Assembly (NCBI RefSeq): GCF_932526225.1
Contig: NC_064038.1
Coordinates: forward strand, 7,191,070-7,255,069
Length of the DNA: 64,000 bases
Source: Nematostella vectensis
Taxonomy: Eukaryota; Cnidaria; Anthozoa; Actiniaria; Edwardsiidae
Direction of reading: 5' to 3'
The position numbers and the translations under genes are program-made. Below, piece by piece: positions 46,372-57,200 of the stretch. The notes under the pieces were generated by a model that saw only the letters and a list, made by a program, of their open reading frames with translations, did not search any database and was not told the origin of the DNA. Position 1 is the stretch's first letter, and each line of letters begins with the position of its first letter.

Positions 46372-49050
46372 CACTGTTAGTTTCAGGGAGTTATTTTTAC
46401 TCCACTCAGAGAGTAAAAACTACTCTTTGCGATGGAGTACTTTTAAAGGAGTAATTTGAACTCCTTTATTGGAGTAAAAACTACTCCACTGGGGAGTAAT
46501 TTTTTTGTTTACTCCCTTAACGGAGTAAGTTTTACTCTGCTGAGAATTAGTATCGAATGTTTCTTAGAAAAAGAGTGATTTTCACTCTTGTTGGTCAAAT
46601 AATGGAGTAAAAAGTACTCTTTTCTGGGGGGTAATTTTAGCAGAGTAAAAGCTACTCCAACTATCTGGAGTGAAAAGAGTTATTTTTACTCCAGATGGTC
46701 AAGAAATGGAGTAAAAAAGTACTCCTTTGAGGGGGTAGGTTTTGAAGAGTAAAAACTACTCCAGCCATCTCGTGTTGAAAGAGTAGTTTTTACTCCAGCT
46801 GTATCTTTTTAGAGCAGTAACAAACCACACCAAATATATAAAATAAAGCGGGTTGTTTTTTTACTCTGAATTAGCTGGATTTAAGAAGGAAAACGATAGT
46901 CTTTATGTTATAAGACAACAGATAAAAATAATAATTTATCGTATTTATTGTTGAGACAAAAAACTCTACCCTGTGCCTAGGAGTTTCCTAAGATTTCCTA
47001 AGTTCGATCAAAACAACAAAATATGATCAAACTTCCTAAAAATTCCTAGGATTTCCTAGTATAAGCAGTAGACCAGAAAATCGGAATAATTTGGATAAGA
47101 AAATCTTAGGAAGAAGATTTGAAGCATTCTACAATTTAGGAACTCTTAGGAAATTCTTAGGAAATCCTAAAAGAACATTTTCAATACAAGAACAGGCCTC
47201 ACCATACCTGCATATATTGTCAGCTATACTACAACAATAAGAAATGTAATCAAAGACAGGCATTGGACTCGAACATGAGTTTTATGTGGTGTACTTTCAG
47301 AATTCGCTCAGAATAATTAGTACTGCATTGAAAAGAAAGATAGGTAGGGTGATAATTGTATAAAATTCTTAGATCCGATTTGAACATTATAAAATCATGT
47401 ATATTGTTTCTAATAGAAATGCTACTTGAGATTATAAAAAAAAGAAGTCCCGCTTTGCAGATAGAAGACGGCTCACCAGGGCCCGTAAAAGCAAAATGTA
47501 CCGGGCGTCCCTCGCTTTATTGGCCGACAGGGGCTTGGGCCCAAGGCGCAAAATCATAACGGTCGAACGAAAGCCATTATAATAACCTCCAAACAGATAG
47601 CCGTTTATTCCCGTCTTTTCTACGCGTAATCCACCTTTTTTAAGGATTTGATGGCAGAAAATGGATTGAAGTAAAAGGTTAGTGTGTAATGGGCTTTATA
47701 ATTTGATAGGTTCAATAGTAAATATGATTTGTGCGACCAACTTCAGGATCAAATCATCGTTCGTGAGCGGATTTCTCGAACTAGACTGATATGTTTTGTG
47801 ATTCTTTGTTATCTTCCAAAGCAATACTACATTCTTATGTGTTTCTCTTATTATCTTCGCAGGACATTATAATAGAGATAGTAAAATGTGCTCGAGTTGC
47901 AAAGCCAGAAAAGAAAGAAGTTGGAGGTATAAGAAATGTATCAATGCGTAAATCGCAAGAAACGAATAAAAACTTCGTAAACTTAAGTTATTCACTAATC
48001 ACTGTACTTACATCTAAAGCGCCTATGCTTTATAAACTGTTACTTGAAGCACAAAATTGAATAACTTAGCTTAGTAAAAACCTAGTAAAGTCTTGCACCT
48101 AAAATTTGTCCAGATATTTATTTTGAATATCTAATGTTACTGTAGTTGGTTTTTGTCCGTATATTCTGATCACAGTAAACCCTGCACATGAAGAACCTAG
48201 TTATCTTTTCAAGCTAGCCTACCAGGTTCAAATTTAAATGGTGCATATAGAGGCATTAGGCTTCTAGCTTCTTATCTGAATGTACAAAGATGGAGGAGGA
48301 GGCAGTTCTTTTGGAAAACCGTAATGACGCCAAAAAGGGTAATGTTCAAAAGCTGTTAAAGTTGTTATAGAAAAATAATATTGTGTATGTTTGTTTCAGC
48401 TTTGTTATGTTGGGACACTTGTTAGTAATTTTGTCCTGGATACCTTATGTCAAATGACTATTATTTTTCAAACATTTTTTCAACTTATATTTTTGTTATT
48501 TTTTAAACTGAATTGTTTAATTAAATGATTTGTCAAATTCATAATAACGTCTTTTCCTTGGTGTTTCTAAATTACTCTAATTTCTCCAGTATTAACCCCT
48601 GAAGTAGGTGGAGTTTAAACGGCCATTTTGTAAAAACAGGGGGGAGGGGGTTGAAATCATCCCTTTAGTTACTCAATTAGTAGGGAGTAAAAATTGACTC
48701 CCATTTTGAGGGTGAATTGTACTCTTTGAATGGAGTAACAACAAGCAACCTAGTAAATTACTCCACTTAGCTACCCCCTAAAGTGGGTAAAATTTACTCC
48801 CCTAGGAGAGTAGGAAAAAAAGAAGTAAAAAATAACTCCATTTTGAGGGTAAATTGTACTCCTTTAATGGAGTAATAGCAAGCAACCTAGTAAATCACTC
48901 CCTTTAGTTACTCCCCTACAGGGGTAAAATCTACTCCCTTGATAGAGTAGAAAAAAGGGAGTAAAAAATTACTCCAAAAAGGGAGTCATTTTGTACCTCG
49001 GTTTTTTACTCCCTTTTTGGAGTTAAAACTACTCTCTGAAACTAACAGTG
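46372..49050. mobile_element. CACTG-ended DNA transposon nested in the DIRS RT
   Basis: The ends are CACTGTTAGTTTCAGGGAGT and its inverted partner ACTCTCTGAAACTAACAGTG, flanked by TA on both sides (46370-46371 and 49051-49052). It is a 2,679-bp insertion that splits the DIRS RT frame. Both subterminal regions (46387-46800 and 48600-49035) are packed with inverted GGAGTAAAAACTACTCC-type motifs, as expected of transposase-binding subterminal repeats in CACTA/EnSpm-like elements. At 46978-47170 a second set of TTCCTAGGAAAT-like palindromes occurs. Interior frames (47356-47559, 47791-48060) have no recognisable transposase, so it is probably non-autonomous. Superfamily uncertain. Confidence 0.88.
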
Positions 49051-49584
49051 TAGAGATCTTATGTGGTTGGTAGCTGCCATGCCGACAGTGTGGTAGATAA
49101 ACGCGCTGGCTTTCCACCCAAAAGGAAGTGTAGCATAAGTGAAATACCATCCGTCCCATTCCAATCCGAAAAAGGTGGAACTGGCAGGGTGGAGACGGAT
49201 GTGGTCGTAGCCACTCTTGTCGTCAAATGTAGTTTGGAAATGGTTTGCGTCTACGTACAGAGGCAAATCTGTAATGTAATCCAACGTGAAAGGACTGTCC
49301 TTTATCCACAAGTTCAAAAAACGTTCATCGTGGCACATCCTTGGCTTGTTCGGCTCAATAGTAATAGGCAGCACTAAATGGGGTGCATCTACAGTTCCCA
49401 CCCGACCGATGACGTTCAGAGAGCCATTACAAAGTCTCTCCTTTATTGTGTCAGTAACAAAGCTCTCGAACAAGGAGCATGACTTAGAGTTGGGAAAACT
49501 CGTGCGGGGTGGTAAATTGCTATAATAACTCTTTCCTTGAAAATTTCCTTGAAGACGTAAAGTAATCATAAACGTTGACACCAT
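49051..49584 (-). pseudogene. DIRS-like reverse transcriptase, N-terminal part
   Basis: A frame of about 178 codons with RT landmarks: NVIGRVGTVDAPHLVLPITI, PRMCHDERFLNLWIKD, TFDDKSGYDHIRLHP (domain A aspartate) and FFGLEWDGWYFTYATLPFGW. The FGW and WYFTY spacing is characteristic of DIRS RTs. It ends at the CACTG element, and the RT resumes in the same direction at 46371 with the YIDD motif. The frame is open over this segment, so the element was little decayed before disruption. Confidence 0.88.
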
Positions 49585-50289
49585 CGGAAATGATAGGAAG
49601 GACGAAAACTACTAAGCAATGAATCTTGAAGGATTGGACGCCACTGATCTAAACAAGAGCTGAGATTTCCAGCGCAAAAATGGTCGGGATGTCAAAACAA
49701 TAGCATGTCCGGGGATGCAACGACCAATCCTTGAGCTACACTTTCAACTGACGGGAGTGGTCCGGCCCAGTTAGTAGGGTTGCCTTCCCTTCCACACCAG
49801 AGTACAGGTTCGTGTGGTTGTAGTTGCATATAACGGCAACATAACTCCGAAAATGTCTAAAACGAAAAGAAAATGGAAATCTATAAGGGATGGATACATA
49901 TTTAGTTGCCGCGATTAAATACATATAAAAAAAGTTACTGATGTGAATGAAGGGAAAGACTCCACTAACTGCGCCGGACCAGAAGCCGAAGACAAGCTAT
50001 AGGGAGTTGATTTAGATTTCCCCTCTGATCGCGACAAGTTAGTGAGATATAAAAAGCCGAAATATGCCAAAATTAATGGAAACGAAAAATTACGGGTATA
50101 GTGCAAAATAGCTTCCATTGAATACATTTACTAATAATAAGTAATAAAAACCACGAGTATGTAAACTGTAAAGATATAAACTATAATAAAAATATTCCAC
50201 AGAGAAGCAGGAAAAAGGAAGTAACTACACCTGTAATTAACCCTTTATTGAGAAATACATTAACATGAAATTGAAATGACTCGATCATA
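49585..50289. other. DIRS gag-RT spacer, no clear gene
   Basis: Short minus-strand frames (49736-49924, 49915-50127) have no recognised motif. By position it is the region between the DIRS ORF1 end and RT. Confidence 0.5.
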
Positions 50290-50379
50290 TTAATAGCCGC
50301 GACCTTGGCCACGACCACCTCGTTTGGCATAACAGTTTCTGCTTATGTGTCCTCTGCGACCACAGAAATCACAAATTAC
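50290..50379 (-). pseudogene. CCHC zinc knuckle, C-terminal end of DIRS ORF1
   Basis: The minus strand reads CDFCGRRGHISRNCYAKRGG then a GRGQGRGY tail and a stop. This is a C-x2-C-x4-H-x4-C knuckle followed by an RGG-type basic tail. It lies exactly where the ORF1 fragment at 51480-51800 would continue if the LINE between them were absent. Confidence 0.75.
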
Positions 50380-51478
50380 ATAATAATAGTAATAATAATA
50401 ATCTTTATTGAGGAGAGCTTTTTCATTTAAAATGATTTTCAAAAAGGACCTCGACTTATAAATAATAACAATAATCTATAAAAAATATATGGAAAAAAAA
50501 TTAAGAGAAAAAAATATATTGTTGATATATCGTTACATTAAAAAATACTATGATAAAAAATACCTAGGTTAAAAATTGAGAAATACTGCGTTTAAAAGTA
50601 CAAATATTTGTGCATCTCTTAATGTCCTGGCTAAGTGAGCTAAAATCCTTGACTGCATGGTACTCAGTTCTTTGTTTGCCCCAGTTTCTTTTCACACTAG
50701 GGAGCCTAATATTACATTTGTTTCTGGTATTATAATTATGTTGATCTTCGAGTTTTAACAGATCCATTTCATGCTCTACGAGACCATTTAAACATTTAAA
50801 GACATATACACATCTTCTAAGAAAACGCCTCTTTTCTAGAGGTAACCACTTAAGTTTGGCTAAAGCGTCTGTTGCCGACGAGTACAGTGGTCTATCAAGT
50901 ATTATTTTTGCAGCCTTGTTCTGGAGGATTTGTAAATTTGACATGATAGTGACATTATGCTTATCGCCCCAAACTAAATCTGCATATTCGAAAAGGGGCA
51001 GAACTAGACTATTATAATAAAGAAGTCTAGCTCTAAAAGGCAATAAATGCTTAATGCGCCTTAGAAGACCGAGTCTTTGGTTGATTTTGCCAGATAAATA
51101 TTCAACATGCTCTGACCATGTCAAGTCGGAAGATATGAATACTCCAAGATATTTGAAATTACTCACATTAGATACATTGTAATTTGAAATCGACACAGAA
51201 AGTTTGATTTTACTCTCTAGTTTCCTGTTGCTGCCTAAGAGCATACATTTCGTCTTTTCCAAATTTAGTGTTAGCTTGTGATCGTCCATCCATTTAGCAA
51301 CGGCCAAAAGATCTTGATTGAGGTTATCGCTCAACTGCTTAGAGGAAGAACCATAACAGTAGATCACAGTATCATCCGCATAAAGAGAGGCACAGCAGGA
51401 CTCCAAAACATCGGGCAAGCTGTTTATGTAGATGACAAACAGCAACGGGCCCAAGATGCTTCCTTGGGGCACCCCGTG
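50380..51478 (-). mobile_element. 5'-truncated LINE inserted in DIRS ORF1
   Basis: The open frame 51472-50564 (302 codons) begins inside RT at PQGSILGPLLFVIYINSLPD, has the catalytic YADD in CASLYADDTVIYCYG, then LNLEKTKCMLLG, FKYLGVFISSDLTWSEHV, LFEYADLVWGD and the C-terminal helices to a natural stop. A short 3' UTR ends in an ATT/TAATAA-type microsatellite (50380-50402), typical of CR1/L2 or RTE-like tails. It lacks endonuclease and RT fingers. The intact frame suggests a fairly recent insertion. Confidence 0.9.
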
Positions 51479-51479
51479 A

Positions 51480-51800
51480 GTGACTGGAAGTTCCTCGGAC
51501 AGAAGAGTCTCGGTAGTACGGGCCAGACTCTAAGCGCCGAGGAGTTGCAGAGGACGCAGATTTAATCGCTTTCTGAATCTCCTTAGCTATGGCCACTTCT
51601 TCCTCAGACCCAAGGAGTTTTAACAGTAAAGTCTGTAATTGAGAACTGCCAGCTAAAGGACGCGTTTGTCGTAAGATGACCGAGTACCGAGAGGCTTGGG
51701 GTGTCGTTGTTTTTCTGGCCACATCTACTAGGTTTCCCAGAGCTGCCATGGCACAATGGGCATCGAAATGGAAGCAGGCTTGGCCAACATCTCCTAGATG
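51480..51800 (-). pseudogene. DIRS-like ORF1 (gag-like), N-terminal fragment
   Basis: The minus frame reads QACFHFDAHCAMAALGNLVD, ASRYSVILRQTRPLAGSSQL, LLKLLGSEEEVAIAKEIQ and then a serine/arginine-rich region before the LINE junction. Its assignment rests on position, strand and the zinc knuckle on the other side of the LINE, not on a recognised domain. The ORF start is not defined. Confidence 0.5.
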
Positions 51801-51966
51801 GCGAAGCGTTGAGTCCAGACCCCGTGTCTTGTAGCTGTTCTATCGGTGAAAATAGCTGTATGATAAAGTTCCCGTGGTCAAGATGTGATGTATGTGCTCT
51901 TCCCGTGCACTTGCCCCTCACGTCTCTTATTGGTCGAAAATTGAATCCGGTCAGCGGTCTTCTAAG

Positions 51967-52114
51967 ATGGCGGCCATGAAATTCATAGCTCCCACAGTTT
52001 TGTTTCTTCTTGCTGTGTCGTTGAGCCTCTGGTCTCCAAATTCTCCTGGAGAGATGGATAAACAAGCGAAGGTGTCTTCTGGGCAAACACTACTATTTTC
52101 GGCAAGCCTGGAGT
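51967..52114 (+). CDS. Possible first exon of a secreted protein
   Basis: ATG at 51967 in an AAGATGGCGGCC context, common at metazoan translation starts. It opens a signal-peptide-like sequence: MAAMKFIAPTVLFLLAVSLS, then a hydrophilic stretch to SASLEC and a GTAAGT donor at 52115. The last 30 bases overlap the 5' end of the plus-strand LINE in another frame. Either the donor is fortuitous, or the LINE inserted into a host first exon. No downstream exon was found. Cautious call. Confidence 0.35.
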
Positions 52115-53790
52115 GTAAGTGACCACGAACAGGTTGTTGCTCGTATTGACCAGTTTGTCGACCATGGTTTCTCACAGGAACGTAAAGTCTTTGACTTCAA
52201 CAAGGGAAACCTACAAGATTTCTGTCGGGACATGAAAAGCTTTCGCTGCTTCCTTCATGCGAAATTGCTCTTAGCGCTCCGTTCATGAAAACTGGCAAAT
52301 ATTCAAGTCCACGATTCTTTCCCTTGCCAATTAACACTATCCTGTGAAAATCCTGAAGCCTCAATGGAAAAAACAATGGTTTGACAGATCCCTACGGCGT
52401 GCATGTCGTAAAAAACATAGCTTATTTAAAAGGGCTAAATAAATCAATACAGCAGCCGCATGGGGAGCCTATCGACACCAGCGTAAATTTACCACCAACG
52501 CCATAAATTCAGCCAGGGACAACTTCGTTTGCGGCCTCCTAGATGAAAACTACAAGTCCCAGCCAAAGAAATTTTGGAAGTATATTAAATCGAAGAGGCA
52601 AGACTCTGTTGGAATACCTGCCCTGCGGCCAAATGATACTACCACCCTAACGGCTCCAAAGGAAAAGGCAGAAGCTTTAAATGGTTAATTTCAATCTGTC
52701 TTTAAGACGGACGCCCCAAACGAGCCCCTTCCTGTCTTGGCTCCTAAGGACTTACCACTTCTTGGCGAAATCTGTGTGACTGTAAATGGAATTGTCAAGC
52801 TTTTAAGTCGACTGAAACCCAACAAAGCATGTGGCCCGGACCAGGTGTCTGCACGAATTCTGAAGCTTGCTCCAGATGAAACCGCAGTAATCTTGAGGGA
52901 GATCTTCCAACATTTTCTGAGCCCTGGCGTGGTGCCTAGTGACTGGAAACATGCATATGTCGCTCCAATACATAAAAAGGGCTCTCGGTCAACTCCAGCA
53001 AACTACAGGCCTATCTCATTGACATGTATATCTTGTAAGCTACTGGAACACATTGCAGCAAGTCATGTGATAAATCATCTGGAAGCCAACGGCCTTCTCT
53101 CTCCCTTCCAACATGGTTTCAGGGAACGCCATTCCTGTGAAACTCAACTGCTTCTCACTTTTAACGATCTGGCCCTTGCTATGGATAAAAAACAACAAAC
53201 TGATCTTCTACTTCTGGATTTCTCAAAAGCGTTCGACTCGGTCTCACACTCGCGTCTTTTAATAAAGCTTCAACACTATGGGATTTCTGGTCAAGTGTAC
53301 TACTGGCTGGAGGATTTCTTCAAGAACAGGACACAATCAGTTGTTGTTGACGGGGAGCACTCTTCGCCTGCCATTGTAACCTCAGGCGTGCCTCAAGGGT
53401 CAGTGGTTGGTCCGTTGTTATTCCTCCTATATATCAACGACCTTCCAGATGGAATTAACTGCAAAATAAGACACTTTGCTGATGATTGTGCCCTCTACCT
53501 CCACCTGACATCCGATGAATCTCCCTCCCACCTTCAGCAAGACTTGAAAAAACTCGCCGCATGGTCCAAAACTTGGAAGATGGACTTTAATCCTTCAAAG
53601 TGCTGTGTTCTGTGCATAACAAACAAAAGATCTACCATATACGCAGATTACTTCCTGTACGGGTCCAAGCTGGAGGAGCGATAGAGTCATCCCTACCTCG
53701 GTGTGCAGTTCTCAAATGATCTCAAATGGAACAGTCACGTATCTTGGTGTAATGCAACTCAGCCTAACCGAGCATTAAAACTGAAACTGA
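52085..53790 (+). mobile_element. LINE (CR1/L2-like) with nearly intact RT
   Basis: The 5' linker region carries DHEQVVARIDQFVDHGF, VFDFNKGNLQDFC and WFDRSLRRACRKKHSLFKRA, with several stops. The RT frame 52737-53684 is open: NKACGPDQVSARILKLAP, VAPIHKKGSRSTPANYRPIS, LLDFSKAFDSVSHSRLL (domain A), SGVPQGSVVGPLLFLLYIND, HFADDCALYLHL (catalytic FADD) and MDFNPSKCCVLC. A TAG at 53682 interrupts it, and the same frame resumes with GVQFSNDLKWNSHVSW before breaking into an AAACTG repeat at about 53780. The endonuclease and 3' end are missing. Confidence 0.9.
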
Positions 53791-54279
53791 AACTGAAAGC
53801 TTTTCTGATTGTTCGAATATTGAATGGCGCGGAAGTGGAGGAAAGAAAGCGTACAGGAAAATATTTTTTAATTTTCTTCATTTTCGTCGTTTTCTAAACA
53901 TGTTACAAAGCCAAAGATTATAATAATAAAAACACCGTGAAAATGCACGGATGGCGAAAGCATTAAAACCGTGGCATTTGGCACAGAACTACGAATAGGA
54001 AGTGCTGTTTTCGACGCTGAATGGGGAGACCGAAAGACCACTAAACTTGTCGGTAGAAAGTCAATGATAATCGTCACGAATATAGGGGTCGCATCCTTGA
54101 GTGACTAATGTGGGTTGTAGTCAATAACAAGTCGTGGCAGTCCATGGGAGTATACTAAAAACACGGCACATCATCGCACACCATGGCACTGGGATAATAC
54201 GCTTATGTCGAAAGGACAAGAGGTGATATTACCAGCCTATTTACCTTACTAAAATAACGGCCGAAAATTTCCAGAGTGT
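53791..54279. other. No supported gene
   Basis: Short frames only. A junction between the LINE and the 3-kb tandem duplication. Confidence 0.45.
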
Positions 54280-57200
54280 ACAATTGTTTTGATGGAATAT
54301 CCTAAATCAAGAGTAACCTTTGTTTTCAAATAGTTATTTCAAGATTTCTTCACATATTTGTTTTCCAATAGTGAGAGAAATAACAAGGGTGTGGCTGAGT
54401 ATGGCACTTTACACATATCTATCATTTCTCAACTCAGAGCTTTGGGATTTTTTTAAGATCTCTTTTCAATCTTTACCTTTAGATCTTTTTCTTTTATCAG
54501 GGAGAAGAGATAATTGAAAATTTGCGCAAAGGTTTTGTAACTAAAGGAAAGTTGGAATTAGTATTGTGGGAGATCCGAGAAACGAAATGGTTTGATGATA
54601 AACTTTGTAAAAGCAGCTTTAGGGATGTTCTTAGAAGCGAAAAAAGACAAAACCATGTTTATCTCGCAGCATAACTGAAGACATCCTTTTTCTCAAGACT
54701 TCGTGAGAATTTCTTTTGATTAACAACCTTTTTTTATATTGTATTATTTATTGCTATGCCAGATTGTCACAGAGCGATGGCTATCTTGTTATTAGTATTC
54801 AGTATGAAATTTAGTTATCTAGTTTTGGTTCTGAGAGTACACAAGAATTCTTAGCGGTATGTGTCCCAAAACTGCAGGATATTCTTTTTCCGTCACTCGA
54901 TTGCCCCCCGATGACATCAGAATTTTAAAAATTTGACAAAATTGTTTAGTCAGTCGATGTTTAAGTTCGAATTCGTCTCGAGAGAAAAAAAACCCGAAAG
55001 GGTTTAATTATTGTGTTATTAGGTTAAACTACGTAGCGTTGTCCCTGCACTTGAATAAATTGTAGTGGGATAACTTCACCCGTTCAAAAAATCGCATGAA
55101 TTATTAAGAGGATGTTTTTACCCATTTAACACGTCTTAATGACATTCTCCCATAATGATGATAGAGAAAATAAGAGCAACATTGATCTCCTTGCCGGTGA
55201 GTGCAAACGTTTTTAGTAAATTTAGATTTAAGATTAAGTTGACACGATTGCCAATCAAGAAACATTTTTCATTTCAATGAATGCCGATCTACGCGGACCT
55301 TAAACAAAATGCATTCGGGGCCTAAACGTCTTGTGTTTCGAATGATCCAAATATACCAATAAATTATTATTTTAGAATTTTCACTGCTGGCTAGTCTTGA
55401 TCATACCAAGAAAACATTTTTTTTAAAGAAAAGTGAGTTTTTACGAGAGGATATTCAAGATAAGAAAGTAGAAAACTAGATCACGAAGCACAAATGATTA
55501 TTTTCTCCCTTTTTTGCGAATATTTTTTTTTATATTTTAGAAAAGGCAGAAAAAAGTTATGAAAACGGTGTTACTTGTTTTTGCGAAAAACACGTTTGTA
55601 CGAGATTCACAGAAGTATTTAAAGGTCTTCGGTCTCTAGTGATCTTGCTGTTTAAAGTTTCTGTCACCACACAGAAAGAAATACGTAGTGTGAGAAAGCA
55701 CCAGTTCCATCGACCGGTTTACGGAGGATATTTCACGAAGGCAGAACAACACATAAGACATAAGCTTTTTAAAGAAAAATGAGCTTTAATAAGATGATAT
55801 TCAAGAGTAGAAAACTAGATACTGGAGCACGCGTGACTATTTTCTCACTTCTGCGCAAAATTAATTAATTGATAGTAAAGATTAAAAAAGGCAAAAAAAG
55901 TTTTTAAAATGGGTGTTAGTTTCTTGCGAGAAACACGTTTATACGAAAGTTACGGGTCTTCGGACTATAGTGTTTTTCGAGTTATTGCTGTTTAAAGTTT
56001 CTGTCACCACAGCAAAATACCTAGTTCGAGAAAGCACCATTTCAATCGATTATTTTACAGAGGATTTCACAACTGTTTGGATGGAATTTGCTAAATCAAG
56101 AATAACCTCAGTTTTTAAATAGTTATTTCAAGATTTGTTCACCTATTTGTTTTTAGAGAATCAATTAGAACTATAACAAAAGTGCGGCTAACAAGGATTC
56201 TTGACAACTTTATCATTATCGCAATTCAGTTACCAGAAAATTCCTTGACTTAAAAACGACCTCTGGGATCTTTTAAGATCTCTTTCCAATCTTTTGCTTT
56301 GTTTTTTCTTCTTTATCAGGAAGAAAAACTATTTTAAAATTTGCGCAAAATTCTTTTTCAATCAATGAAATTTCGAATAAGTCATGTGGGGATCCGAAAA
56401 ACGAAAATTGTTTTAAGATGACGGAGTTAAGCAGATGTAGGGAGGTTTTTAGAAGCGAAAAAAGACAGAACCATATTTATCTAGCAGCATAATTCAAGAA
56501 CGACCTCCTTTTTCTCGAGACTTCGGGAGAAATTCGTTTAATTGTTTTTTACATCGTTTTTTTCTTGCAATGCAAGATTGTCACAGAGCGATGGCTATCT
56601 TTTTTTAGTAGTCAGAATTTGTATTGAAATTTCGTTATTTATTTTTGTTTTTGAGTACTACAACTAATTCTTAGCCGTAGGCAGTACGGTCCCAAAACTG
56701 CAGGATATTCTTCTTTCCTTTTCACTCGATTGCCCCCTGACGACATCAGTATTTAAAACGTTTTTCCAGTTTTATAGCCAGCCGATATTTAGTTCGAATT
56801 CGTCTCGAGAGAAATAAAATTAACAAAAAGGGTTTGATTATTATGGAATTTGGTAAAAGTTCGTAGAGTTGTCCCTGCACTTGAATAAATTGTAGTGGGA
56901 TAACTTCGCCCGTTAATGAATTGAATGAATTATTAAGATGTTGTTTTTACCCATTTAACACGTCTTAATGACTTTATTCTCCCATAATTATAATCGAGAA
57001 TGTGAGAGCAAATTTTTTTCTCCTCGCCGTTAAGTACAAGCGTTATTTTTAGTAAAATTAGATTTAAGGTTAAGTTGACGATTGCCAATCAGGGAATTTT
57101 TTATTTCAATGAAAGCTAATCTAACGGACCTTCAAAAAAACGCATTATGAAACATCTTGTGTTTCGAATGATCCAAATATACCAATGGATTATCATTTTA

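Noticed and set aside
49042-49050. TAG at the end of the DIRS RT frame as a natural stop
   Set aside because: It lies in the inverted terminal repeat of the CACTG element; the RT continues at 46371.
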